Part shown: positions 1-8,068 of the stretch, piece after piece
How the letters are laid out: each line of letters begins with the position of its first letter
Position numbering within the stretch: the first letter of the stretch is position 1
Assembly (NCBI GenBank): GCA_963837165.1
Contig: CAWIMD010000001.1
Span: 561,660 to 625,659 of the forward strand
Length of the DNA stretch: 64,000 nt
Source of the DNA: JAENWD01 sp963837165
GTDB taxonomy: Bacteria; Acidobacteriota; Vicinamibacteria; Vicinamibacterales; JAENWD01
Reading direction: 5' to 3'
The notes under the pieces: model-generated
Databases searched by the model: none
What the model was told of the DNA's origin: nothing
What the model saw: only the letters and a program-made list of their open reading frames with translations
Made by a program: the position numbers and the translations under genes

Positions 1-1
1 G

Positions 2-595
2 CCGTGGATCAACTCCGACCACCTGACCGCACTGGCTCTGGTCGCGATGCTCGGCGCCGGCCTGTGGTACTGGCTGGCGGCCGTCACGCCCGCGGCTCTC
101 TGGATGGCTGTGCTGTGCCTGGCGGTCAACTGGTTCGGCGACAGCCTCGATGGCACGCTCGCGCGCGTGCGACAGCACCAGCGTCCCCGCTACGGCTTCT
201 ACGTGGACCATGTCCTCGACGTGGTCGGGGCCGCGTGCCTCGTCGGTGGTCTGGGCCTGTCCGGGTACATGAGCGGAACGGTCGCGGCGATCCTCCTGGT
301 GGCGTACCTGTTGTTGACCGCGGAGGTGTTCCTGGCCACCCACTCGATCGGCACCTTCACGATGAGCTACTTCAAGGTCGGCCCGACCGAACTGCGGATC
401 CTCCTGGCGATTGGCACGCTCACGCTCCTCGTGCACCCGTCGGCCCAACTGCTCGGGCGCTCGTTCCTGCTGTTCGACGTCGGCGGGGTGATTGCGACGG
501 TGGGCCTGCTCGGGACCTTCGCGCTTTCGGTGGCGCGGCACACGCGAGCGCTGTATCTGGCCGAGCCGCTGCCAGACGGGCCAGGCCGCCGATGA
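2..595 (+). CDS. CDP-alcohol phosphatidyltransferase family protein (5' end cut by window)
   Basis: Integral membrane enzyme of the CDP-alcohol phosphatidyltransferase family, which moves a phosphatidyl or phospho-alcohol group from a CDP-linked donor onto an alcohol acceptor. The frame is already open at base 2 (PWINSDHLTALALVAM), which looks like the usual N-terminal segment of the family, so only a few residues are missing. The catalytic signature is complete: DSLDGTLAR, then GFYVDHVLD supplying the remaining glycine and two aspartates. The rest is mostly hydrophobic helices. Its stop overlaps the ATG of the GtrA gene in ATGA, so the two are probably translationally coupled, suggesting lipid-linked sugar or headgroup work. 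The exact substrate cannot be read from the sequence. Confidence 0.88.
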   Translation, partial: PWINSDHLTALALVAMLGAGLWYWLAAVTPAALWMAVLCLAVNWFGDSLDGTLARVRQHQRPRYGFYVDHVLDVVGAACLVGGLGLSGYMSGTVAAILLVAYLLLTAEVFLATHSIGTFTMSYFKVGPTELRILLAIGTLTLLVHPSAQLLGRSFLLFDVGGVIATVGLLGTFALSVARHTRALYLAEPLPDGPGRR

Positions 596-1176
596 CCCTG
601 CGGCACTTCCTGCGATTCAACGTCACGAGCCTCGTGGGATTGGCCGTTCAGCTGGCGACGCTCTGGCTGCTGATCCATGGATGCGGGCTGCACTATCTGG
701 TCGCGACAATCCTGGGCGTGGCGGCCGCGGTCGTGCACAACTTCGTCTGGCACTGGCGGTGGACGTGGGCCGACCGCCGGCTCGCGCCCCGCCGGCTCCT
801 TGCCGCGTTCTGGCGCTTCGCTATCGCCAACGGCGCCGTGTCGTTGGCAGGCAACGTGCTGATGATGCCGATGCTGGTCGGCGGGTTCGGCCTGCCGCCC
901 GTGCCCGCAAACGTCACGGCCGTTGCAATCTGCGGCCTGATCAACTTCTCGCTGGCGGACCGGGTGGTCTTCCCCACGCCGGACCCCGCCGCCGGCGGCA
1001 TCGCGGGGCTGCCGGAAATCCGGCGGGGCGCGCTCGAAGGGGCCGGGCGCTGTGTCCCGGACGCGGTCCGAGGAGGTGAGCGATGTACAGAGCGCTTCCG
1101 ATTTTCCTCGCATTCTCTCTGGCGGTTGCGGTGCCCGCCGCCGGGCAGGTCCGGGCCGTGTCGCTCGACGAACTGA
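592..1176 (+). CDS. GtrA-like membrane protein
   Basis: Small polytopic membrane protein of the GtrA family, thought to help move polyprenyl-phosphate-linked sugars across the inner membrane. It begins MTLRHFLRFNVTSLVGLAVQ and has four predicted membrane segments in the first 128 residues, including the typical HNFVWHWRWTW segment and the closing NFSLADRVVF. After the conserved core the frame continues for about 60 low-complexity residues, so the 194-residue product is longer than the family norm and overlaps the next gene by 94 bases. The start overlaps the stop of the CDP-alcohol phosphatidyltransferase (ATGA). The tail may be real or may reflect a small indel after residue 130. Confidence 0.85.
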   Translation: MTLRHFLRFNVTSLVGLAVQLATLWLLIHGCGLHYLVATILGVAAAVVHNFVWHWRWTWADRRLAPRRLLAAFWRFAIANGAVSLAGNVLMMPMLVGGFGLPPVPANVTAVAICGLINFSLADRVVFPTPDPAAGGIAGLPEIRRGALEGAGRCVPDAVRGGERCTERFRFSSHSLWRLRCPPPGRSGPCRSTN

Positions 1177-1655
1177 AAGGCGCGCTGGCTCCCGGCGACA
1201 GGGTGTCCATCGTCCGAACCTCCGGGGAGCCAGTCGCTGGCAAGGTGCTGCAGATCGAGGACGATATGCTGCAGATCAGGCCGGAGCTGTCGGGCGGACG
1301 GATCGCGACGGGTCCCGTCGTCGTTCCCTACACGTCGATTCGGTCGCTCGATCGGCCGCGAGATCCGACCGGCAACGGCGCGGCCATCGGCGCCGCCGTC
1401 GGCGCCGGAATCGGCGGCGCGATGTTCGCCATTGCTTACGCCGGTGACGCCAACGAAGTGGACGAGTGGGCGGGCATCTACATCGGGATTGCGGGCGTCC
1501 TCGCCGGCAGCGGAGCGCTGATCGGCTGGGGCGTCGACCGGACCCACTCGAAGCCACCGCTCCGGTTCGTGGGCGTGCCGAGAGCGTCCACGAGGATCTC
1601 GGTTTCGCCGTTCGCCGGCCGGCGCACGGGTGTCAGGGTGAGGGTCTCGTTCTGA
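1083..1655 (+). CDS. Exported protein with glycine-zipper segment, function unknown
   Basis: No known family recognised. The 190-residue product has a signal peptide (hydrophobic LAFSLAVAVPAAG, cleavage likely after residue 20), a beta-rich segment with the pattern GEPVAGKVLQIEDDMLQI, and a Gly/Ala-rich membrane-compatible stretch around residues 100-120 that resembles a glycine zipper, followed by a second hydrophobic stretch near 135-150. A strong ribosome site (AGGAGG at about 1069) supports the ATG at 1083 even though this lies inside the upstream GtrA frame. Probably an envelope-associated protein. The motif 'hydrolysable ligand' type clues are absent. Confidence 0.7.
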   Translation: MYRALPIFLAFSLAVAVPAAGQVRAVSLDELKGALAPGDRVSIVRTSGEPVAGKVLQIEDDMLQIRPELSGGRIATGPVVVPYTSIRSLDRPRDPTGNGAAIGAAVGAGIGGAMFAIAYAGDANEVDEWAGIYIGIAGVLAGSGALIGWGVDRTHSKPPLRFVGVPRASTRISVSPFAGRRTGVRVRVSF

Positions 1656-1675
1656 GAGAGTGCGCGGAACTCGTC

Positions 1676-1742
1676 AATTCCCAACGCCCAATTCCATTCC
1701 CAGGCGGTCCCTTGGGAGTTGGGAGTTGGAGGTTGGGAGTTG
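1676..1742. repeat. CCCAACTCC-type palindromic intergenic repeat, copy 1
   Basis: Low-complexity element made of short repeats of GGGAGTTGG on the right and their complement (CCCAACGCCCAATTCC) on the left, so the element can fold back on itself. It sits between the 3' ends of the convergent exported-protein gene and the ABC permease gene. A related, longer copy lies at 30963-31060. Both share the core CCCAAGGGAC (given here on the complementary strand). Confidence 0.6.
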
Positions 1743-1748
1743 ATTTGC

Positions 1749-3521
1749 TCACTCGCTGAGGCTGAGGCGCTGGGTCTCCCAGGCTGGCGCCTCGTCCCAG
1801 AGGTCCGGCGCAAGCGGATCGCGGCGCCGGCGTCGCGCGATGTCGAGCGCTGCCCACGTCACCGCCAGGACGATCGCGAACGTCACGCTCGAGGGCGTGT
1901 CCTGCAGGACCTCGCGCTCGATCCAGGCCAGTCCGAAGACGACGGCGAGAGTGATCACGAGATAGATGGGGGCGAGCCCAAGCACGTTCCCGCTCGGCTC
2001 GTGCGGCGAGACGAGTGGCACCTGTTGCGGGCGCCCGAACAGCGGCGCCGTGAGGATCCCGAGCATCAGCAGTCCGAACAGCGTGTGCCAGCCCGCCATC
2101 CGCGTCCCGAGCAGGTACGTGTGCAATGGCGCCATCAACCCGAGCGCCAGCGTGCCGCACACCAGGCAGGCACGTCTGACGCCCGCGACGAACGCATCGC
2201 GGTGACCGGACCACGCCAGCAGGAAGGACGGGGTGGCCAGGAGCGATGCGGGGATGCGGCAGGCCTGCCGGACGCCGGTCACGAACACGATCAGTACCAG
2301 CGTCTGCGCGGCCAGCAGGGCGAGCGGCACGCTGGCCGGTCCGGCCGGCGCGGCCAGGTCGGCCGTGCGCAGCGTCACCGTCGCCAGCGCCACGGCAATC
2401 CCGAGAGCGGCGGCGCACACGACGCGGTGCGGCACGCTGCGCGACAGCGTCTGCAGCGTGAACCGGAAGCCGGCGCGGGTGAGCTGCCGCCGGGCCAGCA
2501 GGCGCTCGATCGGACGACGCGGGCCCTGCCGCGCACGACCCCCTGCCAATGGCGGCGCGTGCGGCAGGCGGCGGCTGTTCCATGCCCACGCGACGAGCGC
2601 GATCAGCGACACGAGGGTGCTCGTCTGCAGGGCCGTTGCACCGAGAGACCCCAGCTGCGCGCGCGCATTCGAGTAGCGCACCGCCTCACCGCGCTCGAAC
2701 CGCAGGATCCCTTCGTACGCGGGCGCATCTTTCGGCGGCACGGTCGGGGGCATGTCCTCGAGCCGAGTGCCGCCGAGCCGATCGTAGAGGCCGGCAAACC
2801 AGACCGCGGGCGGCACCAGGTGTGTCGTGCCGGCCTGGCGGGTCCACCGCGATTCGACGCGGCTGCACATCGCGGGCAGCGTGAGCAGAGCGATCGCGAT
2901 CAGGACCACGAGCCCGGCCTGCGCGGCCGCGGCGGCGCGGCTGAACCAGGCCGCGCCCACGAACGCCCTCAGCAGCTCGCGGAGGGCCACGACGGCGGCA
3001 AACCCGAACGCGCCGGCCAGGGTCGTGGCGACGGCCTGGGCCCCGATCAGGCGCAGGATTGCGCCGGGCCCCACGGCGAGCCGCGAGACCCGCACGAGCG
3101 GCATCAGCAGCGAAGGCACGCCGTTCACCATGAGCGCGAACACGGACGCGAACAGCAGCAGCGCCGTGAGCTGCGCCAGTGCGAGGTCGCGCGCCGACAC
3201 CGGCAGCGGTCCGAGAATGGCCGTGTCCCGGGCGTCGAGCGAGAGCGCATCCCACTCGGCCACCGCGACGAGCGCCATCACGATCATCGACAGCCCGCTC
3301 ATCAGGCTCACGTCGTCCAGTGCCACGAGCGCCGTCTCGGCCGGCGACTGGATGGGGCTGAAGAGGTATTTCATCGAGAACGCGACCGTCAGGAAGGCCC
3401 CCGTGGTGATCAGCGACGCGATGGTGACCGACAGCACCTGGTGCCGGTCGGCGCCCGGTGCGATGAGATCGTTGTCCAGCAGCCGGCGCAGGAAATGCGC
3501 GACGAGCAGCCGCCTACGCAT
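1749..3521 (-). CDS. ABC exporter permease subunit
   Basis: Large polytopic permease (590 residues from the ATG at 3521), with about ten or more hydrophobic segments, for example ALVALDDVSLMSGLSMIVMA and the run at AVATTLAGAFGFAAVVAL. It follows and overlaps the ATPase gene by 8 bases (ATGCGTAG), so the two form an ABC transporter operon, probably an exporter or lipid/drug mover. No substrate-binding protein gene is nearby. An upstream in-frame ATG at 3548 (MTSRRWWPS) would also be possible; the 3521 start gives the tighter stop/start overlap. Substrate unknown. Confidence 0.8.
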   Translation of the reverse strand: MRRRLLVAHFLRRLLDNDLIAPGADRHQVLSVTIASLITTGAFLTVAFSMKYLFSPIQSPAETALVALDDVSLMSGLSMIVMALVAVAEWDALSLDARDTAILGPLPVSARDLALAQLTALLLFASVFALMVNGVPSLLMPLVRVSRLAVGPGAILRLIGAQAVATTLAGAFGFAAVVALRELLRAFVGAAWFSRAAAAAQAGLVVLIAIALLTLPAMCSRVESRWTRQAGTTHLVPPAVWFAGLYDRLGGTRLEDMPPTVPPKDAPAYEGILRFERGEAVRYSNARAQLGSLGATALQTSTLVSLIALVAWAWNSRRLPHAPPLAGGRARQGPRRPIERLLARRQLTRAGFRFTLQTLSRSVPHRVVCAAALGIAVALATVTLRTADLAAPAGPASVPLALLAAQTLVLIVFVTGVRQACRIPASLLATPSFLLAWSGHRDAFVAGVRRACLVCGTLALGLMAPLHTYLLGTRMAGWHTLFGLLMLGILTAPLFGRPQQVPLVSPHEPSGNVLGLAPIYLVITLAVVFGLAWIEREVLQDTPSSVTFAIVLAVTWAALDIARRRRRDPLAPDLWDEAPAWETQRLSLSE

Positions 3522-4284
3522 GGAGGGCCACCACCGACGCGATGTCATGGGCCGTCTGTTCGGGATCCTGGCGCAGGACGAGCTGGCCGAAGACCTCCTC
3601 CAGCGAGCCGCTCGCCCGGAGCCGCCGCAGGCCGTCCACGGAGTCGTCGGCCACCACGCGTCCGCGCGACAGCACGACGACGCGCGCGCAGAGCTTCTCG
3701 ACCAGATCGAGCACGTGCGAGCTGTAGAGCACCGCCTTCCCCCGGGCCGCGAGCGCCTGCACCAGGTGCCGCAGGACGAGCGTCATCGTGACGTCGAGGC
3801 CCGAGTCGGGCTCGTCGAGGATCAACACGTCGGGATCGTGCAGGAGGGCGGCGCTGATCAGCACCTTCTGCTTCATGCCTTTCGAGTAGGCGCTGATCGA
3901 CTGGTCGGCGGCGCCGCCGAGGCCGAACAGCTCGATCAGGGCGTCGATCTTCCGGTCGAGCAGGGATTCGGGCAGCTCGCGGAGGCGGCCCATGAGCTGC
4001 AGGAACTCGCGGCCCGACAGAAACGGGTAGAGCAGCGGCTCCTCGGGAACGTAGCCGAGGCGGCGGCGGAAGCCGACGAGATCCTCGTGGATGTCGCGGC
4101 CGTCGAACAGGACCTGCCCGCCGCTCGGCCTGAGCAGCCCGGTCAGCATCTTCGCCGTCGTGGACTTGCCGGAGCCGTTCGGGCCCAGGTAGCCCACGAT
4201 CTCGCCCGGCCGCAGCACGAAGCTGACGTCGCCGACGGCGGTGACTCCCGAGAACCGCTTCACGAGGTGCCGGGCTTCGAGCAT
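3514..4284 (-). CDS. ABC transporter ATP-binding protein
   Basis: ATPase subunit (256 residues) of an export-type ABC system. Walker A is GPNGSGKST, the signature region is in the ISAYSKGMKQKVLIS segment, Walker B is DVLILDEPDSGLD, and the switch histidine follows in LYSSHVLD. The start is set at the ATG at 4284 because AAGGAG lies 6-7 bases upstream; an earlier in-frame ATG at 4299 would bury that site. It is co-transcribed with the overlapping permease gene. The family (CcmA/ABC-2 type) moves lipids, drugs or polysaccharides; here the substrate is not indicated. Confidence 0.93.
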   Translation of the reverse strand: MLEARHLVKRFSGVTAVGDVSFVLRPGEIVGYLGPNGSGKSTTAKMLTGLLRPSGGQVLFDGRDIHEDLVGFRRRLGYVPEEPLLYPFLSGREFLQLMGRLRELPESLLDRKIDALIELFGLGGAADQSISAYSKGMKQKVLISAALLHDPDVLILDEPDSGLDVTMTLVLRHLVQALAARGKAVLYSSHVLDLVEKLCARVVVLSRGRVVADDSVDGLRRLRASGSLEEVFGQLVLRQDPEQTAHDIASVVALHA

Positions 4285-4326
4285 GGGTGACTCCTTCACG
4301 AAGGATTCACCTAGTAGACACCGCCG

Positions 4327-4346
4327 GTGCGGAATCGGATCCGCAC
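4327..4346 (-). terminator. Stem-loop between the DUF6745-type gene and the ABC operon
   Basis: Perfect 7-bp stem (GTGCGGA / TCCGCAC) with a 6-base loop, about 40 bases beyond the stop of the minus-strand gene at 4385 and about 40 bases before the ABC ATPase start. There is no T-run, as is common in high-GC genomes. It could terminate the upstream gene or act as a regulator-binding palindrome for the ABC operon. Confidence 0.4.
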
Positions 4347-4384
4347 TGGAGCGTGCTAGGGCGGCGTTCAGCCCGGCCCTGTTC

Positions 4385-6112
4385 TCAGAACGGGAGCAGA
4401 TCGCGGGAGAGGAACGCCAGCTCTGCCGGCGGGCCGTCGACGCCCTCGTAGCCGGGGAAGCCGCCGAACCGGAAGGCCAGCCGCAGGTACTCGACGAAGG
4501 TGAACGCGTGTCGCTCGTTGAGGAGCAGCGCGTCCGCGTTCGGGTCCGGCACCGCGATCGCGTACGGATCGCCGCCGCTCGTGTTCGCCTTGTGCAGGTC
4601 GTCAGGCGCGACGATCAGCAGCGGCTCATCGTCGTCCCACCCATCCAGCGCGTCGAGCGCTTCCTCCGGTCCTGCTACCACCAGCGGATCCGGAGCGGTA
4701 GGCGCCTGGTCGGGGTCGATCCGCGCGTGCCGGCCGATGAGATCCACCGCGCCAACCACCTCGTGGAACACGCGGATCGACAGCGGCAGGGGACCGGCCC
4801 GCTTCTCCAGGCGCGCGAGAGCCTTCGCCGTGCCGCGCGTCGGCGGTGTGTGGGCCTCGCGTGCGTCGCGCGGCCGTCCGTCTGGCCTCGTAAAGACATA
4901 TCCGATGTCGCGAAGCCGCGCCACGAGCGTCCGTACATTCGCCTCCACCCGGTGCATGGTCTCGTAGGCAACCGCGAGGGCATCGGCCGCGTGCGGATCG
5001 TGACGCACGCCGGGCCCCAGCGCCATCAGCGCCTTCCACGCCGCGTCGTGCTCGCCGGCGCGGTAGCGATCGAGGAGGGGCAGGGCATCATGGGCGTGGT
5101 CGCGCAGAGCGCGCAGGCGCTGCCCGTGGTCCGCCGGCAGGGCCGCGCCGAGGATCGCGCTCGGCTTCTGTCGCCTTGGGGCTGCGCCTGCGCGCTTGCG
5201 GCTCGCCTCGGCGTGCGTGCGGAACGCGGCGTCGAAGCCGCGGAGCTTCGCGGCGGGAACGGCCTCCGGGTGCAGGATCCAGTCCTCGGGCACGGTCAGG
5301 CCGTGCCACGCGTACACGAGCGCGCCATCACGGTACACGACCGCCGGACCATCCTCGCGGTGCAGCAGCCCCTGCGCGTCCACGTGCAGTTCGACCGGCC
5401 TGTCGCTGATGACGATGCCCGACGCATACGGCCACCAGGGGCCCGCCGACGCCGCCACCTGCCACGCGCTTTCCAGGCTGGGTGGCGGCTGGCCCGTGCC
5501 AACGGCCTCTTCGTCGCGTGCCATGGTCGAGAAGGGGTACTCCGAGAAGAACGACTGCGCGATCAGCGGGCCGGTGATCGGCGTGCACAGCGGGCTCGAC
5601 AGCGCCGCCCGGGACCCGGCCCACAGGCGCTGCTCCGCGCGGTACACGGGGTCGTCTTCTCGCGCGCCCGCGAACAGGCGCGAGGCGTCGCCGCCTGCGA
5701 TTGCCAGCCGTGCGCCGACTATCGAGGTGTAGAGCATCGGCGACGCGACCGGCATGTACTGGAGGAGGTAGCCGAGGGGCCGCCCCATGGCTGCCGTGGC
5801 GTCGGCGAGCGTGGCGGCACCGCACGCGCCGCGGAGCGCGGCCTCGGCATGCTCGATCCGGGCGCGCGTCGCAGGCGTCCTCCGGGCGGCCGCGACCTGG
5901 TCCCGCCAGACCGGATGCGACGCGTCCTGCAGGAGGGCGACCGCCCACGACGCCGCAATCGGGGAGTCGCACCAGCAGAAGTGGGCCGGAGCCGGAAACC
6001 CGACGCTCTCGTACAGCGCCCGCGCCGCGGCAGCCGCCGACTCGCGATCGGCCGGCTCGACCGACAGGAGCCGCGACAGCCACGTCGTCCGAACGTCACC
6101 GGCCCCGGGCAT
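4385..6112 (-). CDS. DUF6745-type protein, function unknown
   Basis: A soluble 575-residue protein without signal peptide or membrane segments. The central part carries HREDGPAVVYRDG followed by YAWHGLTVPEDWI, a pattern typical of proteins annotated with DUF6745 in actinobacteria and other soil bacteria. The N-terminal 200 residues have the PAHFCWCDSPIAASWAV segment also seen in those proteins. The C-terminal 200 residues (from about 380) form a second, less clear domain ending FRFGGFPGYEG and may be a separate module. It is a single gene between a damaged gene and an ABC operon. The biochemical role is not known; the family name is from memory and not a search. Confidence 0.6.
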   Translation of the reverse strand: MPGAGDVRTTWLSRLLSVEPADRESAAAAARALYESVGFPAPAHFCWCDSPIAASWAVALLQDASHPVWRDQVAAARRTPATRARIEHAEAALRGACGAATLADATAAMGRPLGYLLQYMPVASPMLYTSIVGARLAIAGGDASRLFAGAREDDPVYRAEQRLWAGSRAALSSPLCTPITGPLIAQSFFSEYPFSTMARDEEAVGTGQPPPSLESAWQVAASAGPWWPYASGIVISDRPVELHVDAQGLLHREDGPAVVYRDGALVYAWHGLTVPEDWILHPEAVPAAKLRGFDAAFRTHAEASRKRAGAAPRRQKPSAILGAALPADHGQRLRALRDHAHDALPLLDRYRAGEHDAAWKALMALGPGVRHDPHAADALAVAYETMHRVEANVRTLVARLRDIGYVFTRPDGRPRDAREAHTPPTRGTAKALARLEKRAGPLPLSIRVFHEVVGAVDLIGRHARIDPDQAPTAPDPLVVAGPEEALDALDGWDDDEPLLIVAPDDLHKANTSGGDPYAIAVPDPNADALLLNERHAFTFVEYLRLAFRFGGFPGYEGVDGPPAELAFLSRDLLPF

Positions 6113-6146
6113 GCAGCCGGCACTGTAGCATGCGGCCGTGCCGGGG

Positions 6147-6628
6147 TTATTTCGCCCGCTTCACCGACACCGGGCCGTTCACGGTCGAGACATGGACGAC
6201 GATCGGCAGGTTGCCCAGCTCGAGTGATCTTCCCCGGTCGTCCCAGGATCTGCGCGCCCCGCCGCAGGCGTCCCTGCAGCTCCAGGGCGAGTGGTTGGAG
6301 GATTCGACGCGAACGCCTGACCCGTAATCGCCCGGCACCTTGACCTCCACGGGGCCGTTCTGAGCGCGGGCCGTGAGCGATCCGGATCCCCACGAGCGAC
6401 CGGTCAGGCGCACCTCGATCGGGCCGTTCTCGGTCTGCAGGTCGGCGGTCGCGTCACGCCCTGCAAATGCGATTGGCCCATTCTGCGCGCGGCCCGAGAG
6501 TGCCCCGGTGGCGCCGGAGAACTCGATCGGGCCGTTGGCCGACCGCACCGTGGCCTGCCCCTGGAAGTCGCGCACCGACGCGGGGCCATTCTGAGGGCGG
6601 CAACAACGGTCAGCGAGATCGGGTGCAT
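6147..6628 (-). pseudogene. DUF4097-like NGP-repeat protein, frameshifted near start
   Basis: The body of the gene encodes repeated NGPIE/NGPVEV units separated by about 20 residues and ends STVNGPVSVKRAK, the pattern of DUF4097-type beta-repeat surface proteins. The good ribosome site and ATG at 6628 (GGAGGAGG then MHPISLTVVAAL, signal-peptide-like) are in a different frame from the repeats; the shift lies at about 6585-6595. Without the shift only an internal GTG start would be available. At about 160 codons the protein is also shorter than the 250-300 usual for the family, so the gene is probably a remnant. Confidence 0.6.
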
Positions 6629-6775
6629 GAAACCTCCTCCAGACGTTGGACGGAAGATCCGGCCGCCGCGTTGGCTGACGTCCGCCCGGCCTCCGCCTCG
6701 CGTCCCTCTCGCGATTGACCGCCCGGTACAACGGGTATAGCGTTCGCCACACGTCCATCACAGCCGGAGGTGACC

Positions 6776-7619
6776 ATGAACGCTTTGGTGTGCCTGTTGA
6801 TGCTGCTGGCCGCGACGACCGCGTCAGCCCAGAACCTCCGCGAGCCGTCCGGCCCTGGCGGCCTGCCGGCCGACTACCGTGACCTGCCCCTGGCCGCCCT
6901 CGGGAAGGCCACGCTGGACTGTCTCGGCACGGTGGGGCCCACGCTCTATTCGACGGCATCCGGGCGCCTGGCGCGCACATTCGACCAGTGCACCACGGGC
7001 GATGCTGACGCGCTCCGGCATGTCGACGAGCTTCTGGGTGCGCAGGATGCCGGCCGCGCGATCGAGGACGATCTCGCCGGGCATTACGTCGAGCGGTGGA
7101 ACAGCTTCCTGCGCCGGTTCCCCGGGCCCCTGACGAAGGCGTGCGCGAGCGTGGACGCTGCAGAACGTCATCGACGCCCCGACGCCCGAGAGCGTGGCAC
7201 GGCTCGCTCATCTCCACCGGCCGGGGAAGGAGAGCTATCGCTATACCGTGGAAGCGCCGCAGTGCCGCGGCAACGCCGCCTGCTCGGTCAACGTGGCCGT
7301 TGCCTGTGCGGGAGGCTTCGGGCCCGGGTTCCTCGTCGAGGCCGATCGCACCAGGGGCCGCGTCGAAGTCGATCCCGCCTGGTGGCTGACGCACTACACC
7401 TACACCCGGGACGACAGCCCCTTCTCGTCCGCCTTCCTGGGCATCTGTGAGGCGAGGGGCTTCGACCCGAATCACCCCTACAACCTGTACGGCGCGCTCG
7501 AGCGTGCGGGCGACAAGTGCTGCGTGTGGACGAACGGCAAGCTCTACACGACCGGCATCTTCGAACCGATCGACTGCGGCGGCGGCTGGCAGTGCATGAC
7601 CTACTGCATCCTGCAGTGA
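6776..7619 (+). CDS. Secreted protein of unknown function, single frameshift
   Basis: The start ATG at 6776 follows GGAGG by 5 bases and opens a clear signal peptide (MNALVCLLMLLAATTASAQ). The reading frame continues to about residue 125 and then jumps to the next frame near 7130-7150, where the sequence resumes as WTLQNVIDAPTPESVARLAH and runs to the stop at 7619. The two parts read as one protein of about 280 residues. The C-terminal part is rich in cysteines (CCVW, IDCGGGWQCMTYC), so disulfides in the periplasm or outside the cell are likely. No family recognised. The shift is either an assembly indel or a recent mutation. Confidence 0.6.
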
Positions 7620-7632
7620 GGCGCGTCCCCCG

Positions 7633-8040
7633 CTACTTCCAACCGGTGGATTTCCGTGTGAAACGCGCCGGCAGCTCCGGCTTCTCGGGCGGGGCCTCGG
7701 CGGTCTCGCCCGACGCGGCGCTGATCTCGCGCTCGAGCTCCTCCTCGTTCGGGAGTCCGGCGAGCTGGTCCACGAACATGAGCGAGTGCTGCGAGGGGAT
7801 CTCGAAGCGCTTGCCGCACGTCTTGCAGGTCACCTCGTCGTCCAGTCGGAGCATGTAGTCGCGCAGCTTCGCGAACCTGGCCTTGTCCCCTTCGTCCGCA
7901 TTCGACGGCGGGCGCTCCTTCTTCGACCGGCGGACCCAGCGGATGGAGGACTCGTTGGTCCTGTGGCACCGGGGGCACTGGTACCGGCCGGGGCGGGACT
8001 CGGGCTTTTCGTTGAAGAACGCGCGCTCGTCGAGGGCCAT
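7633..8040 (-). CDS. Zinc-ribbon hypothetical protein
   Basis: A 135-residue soluble protein with two CxxC pairs (CPRCH near residue 22 and CKTCG near residue 72) spaced as a zinc ribbon. The middle is charged, and the C-terminus is acidic and proline-rich, probably disordered. No catalytic motif is visible. It may bind nucleic acid or another protein, but that is only what zinc ribbons commonly do. It stands alone, 28 bases from the acyltransferase gene on the same strand, so it may be co-transcribed with it. Confidence 0.7.
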   Translation of the reverse strand: MALDERAFFNEKPESRPGRYQCPRCHRTNESSIRWVRRSKKERPPSNADEGDKARFAKLRDYMLRLDDEVTCKTCGKRFEIPSQHSLMFVDQLAGLPNEEELEREISAASGETAEAPPEKPELPARFTRKSTGWK

Positions 8041-8068
8041 GGCCCCATGGTAGCAGCGAACGGGTGGG

